From Setophaga petechia (Eukaryota; Chordata; Aves; Passeriformes; Parulidae), in contig JANCRA010000017.1 of the NCBI GenBank assembly GCA_024362935.1, positions 20,112,001 through 20,176,000 of the forward strand: a stretch of 64,000 nucleotides of DNA. Direction: 5' to 3'. Below the pieces are notes generated by a model that had not been told where the DNA came from, ran no database searches, and saw nothing but the letters and a program-made list of their open reading frames with translations. Made by a program: the position numbers and the translations under genes. Of the stretch, positions 11,182 to 23,098 are shown piece by piece (the first letter of the stretch is position 1; each line of letters starts with the position of its first letter).

Positions 11182-13866
11182 TGCCCACTCATCCTGCTGA
11201 CCCCAGGAATTGTCCCCAGCCCTCTGGCACTCACAGAGAGAGGCTGGCTCAGGGGAGCAGCAGCATTTTTAATCCTTCTCCATTTCATGGTGGGGCTCAT
11301 GTGGGGTTTCCATGGTTGGTTTAATTTTGGTTTAATTTAGCATTAAACCAAATTCTCATTTGGAACAGGCTGGGCAGCCCAGTGCAGGTGGTGGCACCTT
11401 CTTAAAACTTCTGCTCCAACAGAGTTGCTTTGACTGTTTTAGTTGGGATATTACCCACATTTTGTCATTCCCCAGGCCACGATTTCTGTGTGGGAATTCA
11501 CAGCACAGTGCTCTGTTCTGTGGCTCCATCAGCCCAGCCTGCAGCCGTTTGCTGGATTGAGCAATATCTGTGAGGAGCCAGGCCTGCCCCAGTGCACAGT
11601 GCCTCGCTCTGCCCCTGCAGGGCTGCTCCTGGGGGATCAGGTCCCTCTGGAGCACAAAGGCCTCAGCTCTGTGCATTTCTCCAGCCTAATGCTGTGCTCA
11701 GATCCTCCTGCCATTCGATTTATGCACCCAAGTAAGCAAAGCAAATACTGATGCTCTCTGTGCGTGGAATAACAAACGCATTTCTTCACAAACATTTGAA
11801 TTTCTGTCAAACATTTTAGCACATTTACTTTCTGCTTTGCCCTCCCTCTTTGTGCATTTTTTAAGCAAATTAACTCAGAAGAAAAAAGTAGTTTATAGAT
11901 CAAAAGGAAATGTTGAATTATACACTTTCTTATTCTCTCTCTCCCAAGACTGGTAAATGCCTCTTCTCAAACAGGAACTTGAATGCTGCCACATTTTTCA
12001 CACTTCTCCACTGATCCAGTTCCAATGTGATTATCTCATACTGCTTGTGCAGGAATGAATTTTACAAGGGAGCAAGGACCAGAAATCTCCTTACACCACA
12101 GAAGAGATGGGTTTCTTTAGGAAGCTGGCTGACCAGACCAGCTGGAGATTCACAGTGGTTACAGCCTCTTCTACCTTTCCTTTACTCTTCCTACCTTGTG
12201 GAAACATCAGAGACCTCTGCTGAACATTGATTTTTGTGATGTGTCAGGTCTGGCTGGAGCTGAGCACTGGAGCAGGCTAAAGTTGTGTCAAAAGCAGGGC
12301 CATGCCCCCAGCCCTGGCTCTGCTCTCAGATCGATTTCTGCAGGGTTTCCAATAAAACCCACCAAAAAACCCTGTACAGGCTTTGGAGGTACACAGTTAT
12401 AGGGAGTCCAGATTTCTCCCTCAGTTATGTTCCTTATTCCCAGTATTTCCTATGGCCTGGTGTGTGTGATGGGAGCCTGACCTGCAGGAGCCCTGCTGTG
12501 CTTTTCTCTTCTTCCTCCAGCTGCTCCCAGCCCGGCCTCACCCTCTGCAGAAACTGGGGGCAGGTGTTGGATAAATCCTAAAGCTCAGGCCAGACATGCA
12601 GCAGCACTGGGCTGTGAGCTGGGGAGGGAAGAGAGATGAGGGAGTTGCAGATTTGTATTTGCTTTCCTTCTGCGTCATTATTTTTTAATTTCCAAATCTG
12701 CCTGTACCAAGGAGGGATTCACCTTGGTGTGAAGGACATGAGGGGACACCAGGTGCTTTGTGGCATTTGCATCACCTCGTTCCTTACCTTTCCTGGCACT
12801 GCTCTTTCTCAGGCTCTGAGGAGGACGTTTGGCTTTTTAGGACAATGACTTCACTTCAGGAGAGTGAGGCTAGTACAGGCATGCTGTTGTTTGTGAAGCT
12901 TTTTAAGAGCCTCCTAGGAAAGGACAATATCTTATTTTAGCTAAGCATGGTGGAATAAGGTTTCCTAATTCATTATTGCTCCAAAACATAACCATGACCC
13001 TAAAGAAGTTATTAAATTTTTGGGATAATTTACATGTCAAATAATGTCAGTGCCTGAGCCCCAGAAGCTCTTGTAAAAATTAGGAAAAGTTATGTTAAAT
13101 ATTTTATTTGGAAATAAATCAGAGGTCAGAAGAAGGCGAGGCACAGACTGAATACACTCACAGATTCTGTTACGCTGCCCTTAATGTAACTTCTGAAGCT
13201 TATTTGAAATAATTGGGTCTGCTGGAAACCTTCCAGAAAATTTCAAGGGGCCAACAGAAGAATTGGCTATGCTGTATCTAAACTTTAGTTACAGAGACTT
13301 AATTCTTAGATGTCTAAGTCTTCTAAAAAAAAAAAAAATTGAAAAGAAAGGAAAAGATTTTCTTAGAACTCTTCACTTGGTCTTATTAAAATAGCACTTC
13401 TCTGTAGAGACGAGTTAATCATGATTGCCAGACTAAAGATTCTGTTAAACATGAAAGCTGTCGCAGCCCTTGTAGTGAACTGCAGCTTAGAGAGAAAAAA
13501 GACTGAGATGATGCTGTTAGAGGAAAGGTTGTTCAGATGGTACAGACACCCATCATCATTTGTGCTAATGATAAACAAATATTCAGCAGAGCGAGGGACG
13601 GAGCAGCAGAAGGCAGAGAGCTCCTGGCATTCTGTGCTCTGAGCCCGAGCAGGGAACCTGTGCCTGATCCTGAGCCATGCCACAGATGCTAAAAGGTAGA
13701 AAACCAGATTTGCTGCAGTCAGCTGAGCTGGTGTCGTGGTTATTCTGATCTCTGAGCAGCTCCCCTGTACAGCAGAGCCCTCCCCAGCCCAGGAGCCAGC
13801 AGGGCTGGGATCAGGGATTGTCCCGATGGCCCCATCCTGCAGGGCACAGCAACACGAGGGAGCTGA
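11182..13866. other. Unique non-coding sequence
   Basis: No gene or transposon recognised. Contains an A-run at about 13,326-13,338. Confidence 0.55.
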
Positions 13867-13908
13867 CAGCTCATTCCAGCTCATTTCAGCTCATTTCAGC
13901 TCATTTCC
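13867..13908. repeat. 10-bp tandem repeat, 4 copies
   Basis: AGCTCATTYC occurs four times in a row. Confidence 0.9.
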
Positions 13909-14852
13909 TCCCCCAGAGCCCCCTGCCTGCCTGGCCATGGCCCTGGGGCAGGTTCCTGGCTCTGTTCTGCTCCCCTGAGAGCTCCCCAGCCCCGGGGATG
14001 CTCCAGCAGCTCCTCGATGGGCACATCCCACAGCACTCCTTCCCTCCAGCTTCTCCAGAGCTCCAAGAATCCTCTGTAACCTTGACACTCCTTCAGAAAT
14101 CTCCTTGTCTAAGGCAAGGAGCCTGGAGAGACAGCAGGGTGAGCAAAGGCTTTGACTGACTGGTCTGGCTCTCTCAAATATTATGGAAAGTGCTGCCATG
14201 AAGAGGCATCGCTGTGAGCCAAGTGGAACTGCATTTCATGTCGTACAGGAGGGAAGAGACATCAGAATACATCTGAGGGCTGATCAGTAAGAACAGTCAT
14301 TTTACAGGGTTAGTATTTCCAGTTAATTTTATATTCAGGTTTGAGAAGTGCCGCACTTCTTGCAAAAGGAATTGTATAAGAGCAGTTTTTAAAACTACAA
14401 AAGAAAGGTGGAAAAGGCAAATTGCACTAATCCAAGTTTGAAGAGCCCTTCTTGTGATCTTTAGGGATTGAGTCCCAAAGAAAAGATCAGCTTGTGACTG
14501 AGTTCTGAGACGGAGTTTTGTCAAGTGCCTGCTCAGAGCTGCAGGAGGAATCCCTCCAGAGAGCCCTGAGAGCGTGCCAGGCTGAGCTGCCCCACACAGG
14601 CTGCAGCTCCTGGGGAGCTCCCAGGGCTCTCTGTGCTTCTGCAGCAGCAGCAGGGCTGCAGTGCCCAAGGAAGAGCCCTGAGAGGGGAGTGCTGAGCCCG
14701 CAGCACCTGCACAGGGGCTCTGCTCTGAGCTGCCCCAGCAGCAAGTCCATCCCAGCTGGGCTGGCAGGAATCAGGGCACTCACAGTCTGTGTGAGGCATG
14801 GGGGAAAGGAGACAAATCTGTGGGGAAGGCCACTCACCACGCTCAGTGAAAG
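13909..14852. other. Unique GC-rich non-coding sequence
   Basis: No gene recognised. Several open frames overlap on both strands with no consistent coding signal. Confidence 0.5.
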
Positions 14853-15053
14853 CCAGTTTAACAGATGAACAGCCCTCCCTGATCTGAGCTCAGACCGGAG
14901 CAATCCAGGTCGGTTTCTGTCTGATGAACTCTTCCCAGTAGGAAAGGACAGGAAAAGTGAGGCCAATGCCACCAGCAAGCCTTCACCTTAAGTAATGAAA
15001 ACAACTAAATTACAAAAGGCTCTCACACCACAGCACGTCCAAGAAAAGGACCA
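14853..15053 (+). pseudogene. NUMT: 3' end of mitochondrial 16S rRNA
   Basis: Nuclear copy of the last 200 or so bases of mitochondrial large-subunit rRNA. The landmark segments TGATCTGAGCTCAGACCGG and GAGCAATCCAGGTCGGTTTC (14,881-14,918) belong to the highly conserved 16S 3' region. They are followed by GGAAAGGACAGGAAAAG and CAACTAAATTA in the expected order. The copy is diverged and has small indels. It runs directly into the tRNA-Leu copy, as in vertebrate mtDNA, so the insertion came from a single mtDNA fragment. The 5' boundary is approximate. It is not expected to produce a functional rRNA. Confidence 0.9.
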
Positions 15054-15128
15054 GCTAGTGTGGCAGAGCTCACAAAGTGCAAAAGGCTGAAATCCTTTAA
15101 CTCAGAGGTTCAAATCCTCTCCCTAGCT
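15054..15128 (+). pseudogene. NUMT: mitochondrial tRNA-Leu(UUR) copy
   Basis: Starts GCTAGTGTGGCAGAG and ends in CCCTAGCT, and keeps the T-arm AGAGGTTCAAATCCTCT. The acceptor stem pairs except for one T-C mismatch. The anticodon stem AAAGG/CCTTT (15,082-15,086 with 15,094-15,098) is intact. The loop reads CTGAAAT, so the anticodon at 15,089-15,091 is GAA instead of the TAA expected for Leu(UUR). The position between the 16S end and the ND1 start matches vertebrate mtDNA. It is a decayed mitochondrial copy and not a nuclear tRNA gene, because no A/B-box Pol III context was selected for here. Confidence 0.92.
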
Positions 15129-15145
15129 TAACCCAAACCATCCCC

Positions 15146-15286
15146 ATGACTAACTACCCTCTGTTAATCAACCCCATCACAGCCTCTCCTGTGCCCTCCC
15201 AATCTCAATCACAGCAGCCCTCCTTATGCTGGTAGAGCACAAAACCCTCAGCTACACATGAGGCCAAAGAGCCCAACCACCACACC
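15146..15286 (+). pseudogene. NUMT: 5' end of mitochondrial ND1
   Basis: ATG at 15,146 is followed by codons for MTNYPLLIN, the usual start of avian NADH dehydrogenase subunit 1. A one-base deletion close to 15,183 then shifts the frame. Homology continues in the next frame through a segment matching the region around the family's LVERK motif (here LVEHK). Similarity fades at about 15,286, so only the first 45 or so codons were carried or remain recognisable. In the ATG frame a TAG occurs at 15,233. In intact mtDNA this gene encodes a membrane subunit of respiratory complex I; this fragment cannot. Confidence 0.9.
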
Positions 15287-16613
15287 CAGTAAAAGCCAGT
15301 TTGGGAGGGAAGGTGTTCATTCTGCTGCAGTGTGTGCTCCCCAGGCTGCCCCACATCCCCCTCACCATGCCAGGGTTGTGGCACCAGGGCTTTCCCTTTG
15401 CTGTGCCCCAGCAGAACGGGAGCTCCAGGTGTGTGTGAGCCACACCCCACCAGTGCTGCCTCCCTGTATTTGCTCAGCATCCTTCCTGCCCAAAGCCTTT
15501 GCCCTGAAGGGTGGGATGGGGCTTTGGGAGGGACTGCTCAGCCCAGAGAGGGAGGGTTGCTCTAAGTTCTGACCTAATGTGAATATCAGTGTTTGGGTCA
15601 GTTTGGTGGATGCAAGAGGAGAATTTCTCTCATCCCAAGGCATGTGCACAGCTGTGCTGCAATTCACCACTGCTGGTTATTAAAGCAGGAATGAAATATT
15701 ATTAAAGCAGGAATTAAATAATCAAAAGCGGGTTGCTGTGGCTAAGAGGAAAGTTTTCATGTTTGTTCTGCTTTTCAAGATATGCTGTATTTCCTTTCCA
15801 TTCCGTGGCCACCAGAGGTGTTCAGACCCACTGAGATAATTACCACTTCCCTGATTGCCCTCGCTAAATGTTGCTGGTTGATAATTATAATTTTTAATTT
15901 ATAATTTAGTTTATAATTTTATTATCACTTTAACAAGGGAAGATGGAGAACTGTGGCAAAGTCCAACTGTGTGTGTGTGCTTGCCCGTGTGTATGTGTGG
16001 AGAGAGATTTTATTCCATTTGGCTGTCATGTCCCTGATGTGACACTTCAGAGCAGAGCCTGCTGGGTGCCTTCAGCTCCCACAACTTGATTTTTCAGAGG
16101 TGGTGACTCCCTGAGGGTCTGAGTGGCTCCAGTGGAATTGTGGCTGCTTAGCCCCTCTGTCAGGGCTGTCCCTGCTGTCATTCACTGCTGTCAGTGCCCA
16201 GCCCCTCTCTAAGTGCTGTCCCTGCTCAGCACCTTGCAGCCTCAGGCTTCCCCCAGCACATTCCCCCAGGAAGCCCAGAGCTGCCACAGCCTTTCCCTGC
16301 TCATCCCAGCCCCACAGCACCCAGGGAAAGGCAGATTTTCCTGAGCACCTGGCAGTGGTGGTGAATCCTGCAGTTGTGATAAGAAGTTCAGGAATATCCC
16401 CTTTCCTTATGCCATCACTCAGACACTCAGCAGGGCAATTCTCTGCTTGGCTTTATCTCTCAATCTCTCCTCAATGCCAAGTGCTCTTTATGGTGGTGTG
16501 GCAGTGATCTCCTTACACTGCATATCTGCTCCTCTCAAACACTTCTATAATGCCACATCTCCCTTCTGTGATCTCCCCCAGTGCTGCATTCCCTGTCACA
16601 CCTTCCAGAGGCC
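15287..16613. other. Unique non-coding sequence
   Basis: No gene recognised. Contains a direct repeat of ATTAAAGCAGGAAT at about 15,679-15,716 and a very AT-rich stretch at 15,875-15,930. Confidence 0.55.
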
Positions 16614-16846
16614 CCACACCCCGAGCATTGCTGTGCTTCCTCTCCTTGTCACCCCTTACACCCCGAGCGTTGCTGTGCTTCCTCTCCTTGTCACCCCTCA
16701 CAGCCCGAGCATTGCTGACTTCCTCTCCTTGTCACCCCTCACAGCCCGAGCGTTGCTGACTTCCTCTCCTTTTCACCCCTCACAGCCCGAGCATTGCTGT
16801 GCTTCCTCTCCTTGTCACCCCTCACAGCCCGAGCATGCTGTGCTCA
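16614..16846. repeat. 42/40-bp minisatellite, about 5.6 copies
   Basis: Units contain CCCGAGCRTTGCTG, CTTCCTCTCC and TTGTCACCCCTCACAG. Two units lack 2 bp after GCTG, giving 40 bp in place of 42. Confidence 0.93.
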
Positions 16847-17851
16847 CCTAGCCACAGACATTGCCAATGCTCTGAATGGCACCAACGATCTGAGGAAAGG
16901 AGGTGCAGTGACAGAGTGAAGGTTACATCTCCCTGCTCTCAGCAAGGATCAGCGTGGCTTTTCAGGTCTGCCAGCCAAGCAGGGGCTGCAGCTACAGCAT
17001 CGTCTGTAGTTCCAATTTGCCTGGCAAATATCTTGAAATTTCACAGTTCTGGCCATTGTGTTCCAGGAAACCTGCACTGGCAGCTATAAGAAAAGCTAGA
17101 CATTGATATAATTCACTGAAAGGATTTTCCTGTCTATCAGACAGAGAATTAAATTACCTCGATGTAGGAAGCTGCTATATCTCCATTCAAACTATGGAAA
17201 TAGTTCTCCACAGCTTAATTTGGCAAAGCATGCCCAGAAGGACAAATTCCTCTACAATCCCCCTGAAACCAGGGGGACTGTGCTGAGTTAAAACCAGCCC
17301 CCACTTTGAATTAAGCACTTCTGCAAATCACCTGAGTGAGCCTCCTCCTCAAAGTGCAGTTCAAGGTTAGTTTGTGCCATCCCTGAGATGGGAACTGGAT
17401 CTTGCTCCACGTCCCAGAGCTCTGCTGTGGTTTTGGACCCGTTGCCATCATGGTTAAAGCACAGTGGGGTGAAGTGTGAGCCCCAGAGCTCCAGCAGGGA
17501 GGAATGGCAGCTGCAGGGCTGGGTCCTGCTGCTGCATCTCAGGCAAGCACAAAGAGGATTTCAGTTGTGTGCAGGGGTATTGCAGCAGGGAGCTGTTTCC
17601 ATGTCACACCTGAATTCTCTGCAGTTGCACAGGGACGGGGGTCAGGGGCAGCATGGGGGTTCATGGTGATTCAGTGGTGGGACCTGTGAGCTCTTCCTTT
17701 GGGTGGGAGCACTCCTGCTGTCTGTAAGGGCAGTGCCAGGCTCAGGGCACACCCTCTGCCAGGTTAGCACCAGAGGGATGGGAGGCTCAGGCTGTACCAG
17801 GCTCTGGGATGAATGCCTCAGTCCCCGAGCCCACAGACAGACATGCACATC
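16847..17851. other. Unique non-coding sequence
   Basis: No gene or repeat recognised. The last six bases (CACATC, 17,846-17,851) are the probable left target-site copy of the following LTR. Confidence 0.5.
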
Positions 17852-18235
17852 TGCCACAGACATCTTTTATGGAAAATCCTTTCCTTAGGATTGTTCCTCC
17901 TGAGAAACTGAGAGGCCTCAGGAACAAAATGTAAACATTGATTATCTGCTGCTGTGGAATGCAACAGGTGCATCTGGGATTGGGCTCATGGGGTTGTTTC
18001 TAATTAATGGCCAATCACAGCCCAACTGGCTCAGACTGTCTGTCCGAGACAGAAGCTTTTGTTATTATTCTTTATTATTCTATTCTTAGCCAGCCTTCTG
18101 ATGAAATCCTTTCTTCCATTCTTTTAGTATAGTTTTAATGTAATATATATCATAAAATAATGAATCTGCCTTCTGAAACATGGAGTCAGATCCTCATCTC
18201 TTCCCTCAACTGAGATCCCTGTGAACACGGTCACA
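17852..18235 (+). mobile_element. Complete 384-bp solo LTR, class II/ERVK-like
   Basis: Begins TGCCACAGACA and ends GGTCACA, the TG...CA termini expected of a retroviral LTR. It is flanked by CACATC (left) and CTCATC (right), a 6-bp target-site duplication with one mismatch. A 6-bp duplication is typical of class II (ERVK) elements. It has exactly the same length as the opposite-strand copy at 24,958-25,341 and shares nearly all segments with it. There is no internal retroviral sequence, so this is the product of LTR-LTR recombination. Confidence 0.93.
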
Positions 18236-18606
18236 CTCATCACTCTGGGATGGGTACAGAGCCTGCTCACACCAGCAGCTGCCTCCTCTCTTTCCCAGCC
18301 AGTGCTTCTGCCCTTCTGCCCTGTCCTCCCCTCAGTTCCAGGGTCAGGTTTGGTCATTCTGCACTGAGCACCCTCCAGAAGTGCCATTTCTGCCCTCCAG
18401 CATAGCCACAGGTGGTGGTCCCAGGCAGATCTGTGTGTGGATGTGAGTGCTGCACCAAGGCTGCACACACCCTGCGTGCTCAGGCTTCATCTGGGGTTAC
18501 AGGCAAACCGAATCAGAAAATAATTAGAATAACAACCATCCCATGTACCTGTAGCTCAACATTTTAGTTGATCCAATACCTTTTGACTGAGCAATGTCAA
18601 ATTGAA

Positions 18607-18792
18607 ATTTTGGTGTTCGTGAGGCATTTTGGTGTTCATTAGGTATTTTAATGTTCATGAGGCATTTTGGTGTTCATGAGGCATTTTAATGTTCATGAGG
18701 CATTTTAATGTTCATGAGGCATTTTGGTGTTCATTACACATTTTGGTGTTCATTACACATTTTGGTTTTCATTACACATTTTGGTGTTTATG
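18607..18792. repeat. 19-bp minisatellite, about 10 copies
   Basis: Unit TTTTGGTGTTCATGAGGCA, with TTTTAATG and TTACACA variants. Variant types are clustered: the TTACACA form fills the last three units. Confidence 0.95.
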
Positions 18793-20625
18793 CCCTGCCA
18801 AGCACTGTGACACCATCCTCCCTTGTTTTGGGGCTGACAGCTTCAGTCCCAGCTCTCCCTCACATCTCAAGCTGTACTTTCATTCCTGTCCAGTGGTGAT
18901 TCTGTTTTACTCATCCCTCATCCACCAGTGGACAGGAGTATGCTCCCCTCCCACCCTGCTCCTTCCATCAGCTCGTGCTGCTGGTCTGTGTGCAGGGATA
19001 ATGCAGGAGCTGTCTGATAAGAGCCTGATCACCCTTTTGCATGGGTGTGGGACCATTTGGATGGGCCCTAATCTCATTAACTCTCCTTTCCTTGTTCCCA
19101 TCCCACTGATGGCATCTGTAACTCCACCAGTGTGATGAAGCCCCTGCTCTGGTTTTGGCAGGTTTAGTCCTGACCTGTGCCTGTCTGGGATGAGAACAGG
19201 TTATCTGACTTTCCCCAGCTTAGGAATGTGATCCCTCCAGATAGGTTTGGAGGGGACTTGCTTCTGTTTGGGGCATGATCCAGCTGTTGTTTTCTCCATT
19301 CCCTCTTATTATGAGGCCAATGAAAATGGTGGTTTCCATAGAAATGGATAATTTAATTACTGTCACCCCAGTGTAAGATTCCTTGTTGCAGACTTCCCTT
19401 TAAAGCCTGAAGTTACAAACCAGTTAAGAAAGTGATGTCAGGGTGCTGGGTGTGCTGGGGGTTTGGAAATATTTTTATATATACATTGAGCCATGCTAGG
19501 AGGTAACTTGGAAAGTACTGATTCTGTGAGTGACAGATCATCCACTGTGGTGAATGTACTGTGATTTAGCTCCTCAGCAGACTTGTTACCAGGACTTTGC
19601 AAATTCCCTTCCTGAAGAATTTGACATTCACTGTTATTAAGTCAAGAAAGCAGCACTTGCTCCAGACTGCAGCACTGACATCACACCTACATTGCTCTGC
19701 TGAATCTTTATCCTTGGTGATCCTGGAACTCCTGCTCCAGGTAGACCTCTCTCTCTTTTTAATTTTGATTTTAATTTCACTGTGTTTTTGTGGAAATTGG
19801 GCTCTGCAGTGGTATCTTACCCCAGCATGCACCATGGATCAAGTCTTTGCAGTAAAAGAATGTGTTTGAAATGAACAGTAATTTTCAGTGAATGTCAGTC
19901 TTACTGTGAACTACAGGAAGAACAGCTTGCTTTATTTTTTTCCAGGAAGTTATTATCTGAGAATGGAAAGTTAATTTGCTTTTGGAGCTCACCTAGGATT
20001 CTTTTGTCATAGTGCATCCAGACTGTGTGAGTTTGGTAGGCAGAGGCATCCAGAAGAAACAGAGATTGTTTGCACAGTTCTGTGTCCATAGCAGAAAATC
20101 AGGCTGTGAATGACACTGTTGGGCAGGAGAGCCCTGAAAAGAAGTTTAATAGTCCAGAAGTGTGTGGAGAGCAGCTCTTTGAGCCCCCTTTCAAGCATTA
20201 GAAAGGTTAGAAGAATTGCCTTTGTGATTTCTGAGCACTGCCACGTGACTGAGGCATTCAGCTCCTGCCCCTGGCCAAGAATCATCTCCTGCTGCTCGGT
20301 AGAAAAGTCACTGCCTTGTGTCTGAAAAGCACTTTGTATCTGAAAAGAAAGATTGGCTAAAGGTAATAAAATATTCACTTCCAATCTACTGAGTTGGTGA
20401 AAGCTGATCTGGTCTTTGGTTATCAGCTGACAAACATAATTGCAGCTTATAAATCAAGTGTGGCCACTTGAGAATTTGGCAGCTCCTCTGGTTCAAGATG
20501 TTTGCTAAAGTTGCTAACATTATGGTAATACAAGAAAAGTTACAAAAAAGTCATTGATTTTGCTCTTAAATGAAAATAACGGCCAACTATAATTGGTTTT
20601 CCTTTTCTTCTCCTTGGGAAGAAAT
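18793..20625. other. Unique non-coding sequence
   Basis: No gene or transposon recognised. Confidence 0.5.
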
Positions 20626-20808
20626 GGCATTTAAATGTGGAAGTGGAGCTGGAATGTGGAAAGAAGAGGTGAAAAAAGGCATCTAAATGTGGAAGTGGAG
20701 CTGAAATGTTGAAGGAAGAGGTGAAAAATGGCATTTAAATGTGGAAGTGGAGCTGGAATGTGGAAAGAAGAGGTGGAAAATGGCATTTAAATGTGGAAGT
20801 GGAGCTTT
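20626..20808. repeat. 52-bp tandem repeat, 3.5 copies
   Basis: GGCATYTAAATGTGGAAGTG begins at 20,626, 20,678, 20,730 and 20,782, an exact 52-bp period. Copies differ by a few substitutions only. Confidence 0.97.
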
Positions 20809-22280
20809 AGTTGAGCCTGGGGGAGCAGGGAACACTTGGCTGGCACCTCACCATGGGCAGCAGCAGGGCACAGTGAAAGTGGAACACCAGGGCCAGTTTT
20901 GGGAAGGGAGTCTCTGGCAGAGGAGGGGAGAGGGGAGCAGTCACTGCAGTTTGTACTGTGCTGGAAACAAGAGGCTCCAGCTGAGGCAGGAGCCTTGCTG
21001 ACCTGGCACTGGGCTCTCCACATGAAGGCAGAGCAGTCTTGCACCAGAGCATTTATAATCTGAATAGGAATTGAATAGAGAAAATTATCTACTCTGCTCT
21101 CTGATTTTTCAGACAGGTAAACAGAAGAAAATTGAATTTAAGTGACTCATCCTGAGTTACATGGGGATTGTGTAGCACAGCTGGGAATAAACCCAGATAA
21201 TCTTTCTTTCAAAGAGTTGGCAGCATTACCCACCTCATTTTACAGTCAGGTCATTGAACCCAGCCCAATGCCTCTGCTGGCATTCAGAAATCTGTCTTGA
21301 GTGCATCCCAGATCTGTCTCTTTCCTGATCCAGAAACACTTCCAGAAATCTCTCACAGCTTCTCTCAAATGCAAGCAGTTCCTCTTCCTGTGCTCTTCAC
21401 AGGAGTGACACAGCCCTGGTGGATTTTCTGCTCTGGCAGTAAATCTGGGTTTGAACTGCCTGCTTTCCTCCTGTGGAGATGAGAGAAGCCCCCCAGCATT
21501 CCCAGGGAGAAATGAATTGCTGAAGGGAATAAAGCTGCTCATCCACCGTGTCCCACCAGCTCTTCTGGAAGGTTCTGCCACCTGGCAGCTGCACGAATGG
21601 CTGGGGAGCTACAGCAGGGGTTTGCAGCAAGCTCCAAAATGCAGGTCAGGAGCAGCTGTTGGGGAAGAGCAGAGGTCCCAGGGCAGAGGGCACCAGGCCA
21701 TGGATGCTTTGCTCTCCCCCGTGTGCTCCTGGTCTCTGCTGAGCCTCGGGCAGGACTAAAGCAGTGTGGGAGCCCCTGCTCAGATCCTGCTGCTGCCCCA
21801 CCCATGCCTGCCACACAGAGAACAGTCCCTGTGTTAATGGGCACGGCTGGGAACTCTCAGGTAGCTACACCAAGGAAACAAGGAAAACAATCCCCCTGTT
21901 AGGATGGTGGATGCAGCCTGGGGAACTTAAATCTGGAAAGGAGCAGCAGAAGCTGAGCAGCCCCTGAAAAGCTTCCAGACAGTTTCTGATGAATGCATTT
22001 GGGCTACAAAAGAGAGGTCCTGTGACCCTGCCCAGCTCTCCCCAGTTTGGTGTGAGCACTGAGCTTCCCTGAGATGGGTGAAGTGGCCAGAGACCCAAAC
22101 CAAGGCAGAGCCTTCCTCCTGTGGCCAGCTCCCACCGTGCTGAGCCAGCCCAGCTCCACAGAGCTTCACCCAGGGCTGGGGGTGCTGGGGGCCCTGGAGC
22201 ACAGCAGAAATGTTCACTGACCAGCAGTGCACCACCAGGCTCTGAGCCACTCTGGGAAACCTGCCCAGGGCTGTGGGGTG
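20809..22280. other. Unique non-coding sequence
   Basis: No gene recognised. GC-rich between about 21.5 and 22.2 kb, with overlapping short frames on both strands. Confidence 0.5.
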
Positions 22281-23098
22281 CCCTGGGGAACTCCTAAACT
22301 GCACCTTCACCTTGTAACCTGGAGAACTCCTAACCTGCACCTTCACCTTGTAACCTGGGCAATCCCTAACCTGCACCTTCATTTTGTCCTCTGGGCACCT
22401 CCTAACCTGCACCTTCACCTTGTAACCTGGACAATCCCTGCCCTGCACCTTCACTTTGGACAATCCCTAACCTGCACCTTCACCTTGTAACCTGGACAAT
22501 CCCTAACCTGCACCTTCACTTTGTCCCTTGGGCAATCCTTATCCTGCACCTTCATTTTATCCTCTGAGCACCTCCTAACCTGCACTTTCACCTTGTCCCC
22601 TGGACAATCCCTGCCCTGCACCTTCACCTTGTAACCTGGACAATCCCTAACCTGTGTATCTTCCTCTTGTCCCCTGGACAATCCCTAACCTGCACCTTCA
22701 CTTTGTCCCTTGGGCAATCCTTATCCTGCACCTTCATTTTGTCCCCTGGCCACCTCCTAACCTGCACTTTCACCTTGTCCCCTGGACAATCCCTGCCCTG
22801 CACCTTCACCTTGTAACCTGGACAATCCCTAACCTGTGTACTTTCCCCTTGTCCCCTGGGCAGTCCCTAACCTGCACCTTCACTTTGGGCAATCCTTAAC
22901 CTGCACCTTCACTTTTTCCACTGGACAATCCCTAACCTGCATCTTCACTTTGTCCCCCTGGGCACCTCCTATCCTGCACCTTCACTTTTTCCCCTTGAGA
23001 ATTCCTAACCTGCACCTTCACCTTCCACTTGTCCCCTGGACAATCCCTGCCCTGCACCTTCACCTTGTAACCTGGACAGTCCCTGCCCTGCTCCTTCC
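22281..23098. repeat. 36-bp minisatellite, about 22 copies, with 182-bp higher-order repeat
   Basis: Basic unit contains AACCTGCACCTTCACCTTG, then TAACCTGG or TCCCCTGG, then ACAATCCCT. A run of five variant units is repeated as a block of 182 bp: the first lies at about 22,495-22,676 and the second at 22,677-22,858, and diagnostic variants such as ACCTGTGTA occur once in each. Because 36 is a multiple of 3, open frames appear on both strands with a 12-residue repeat; they are not evidence of a protein. Confidence 0.97.

Noticed and set aside
15054..15128. Functional nuclear tRNA gene
   Set aside because: Flanked on both sides by mitochondrial sequence in mtDNA order, with an acceptor mismatch and altered anticodon.
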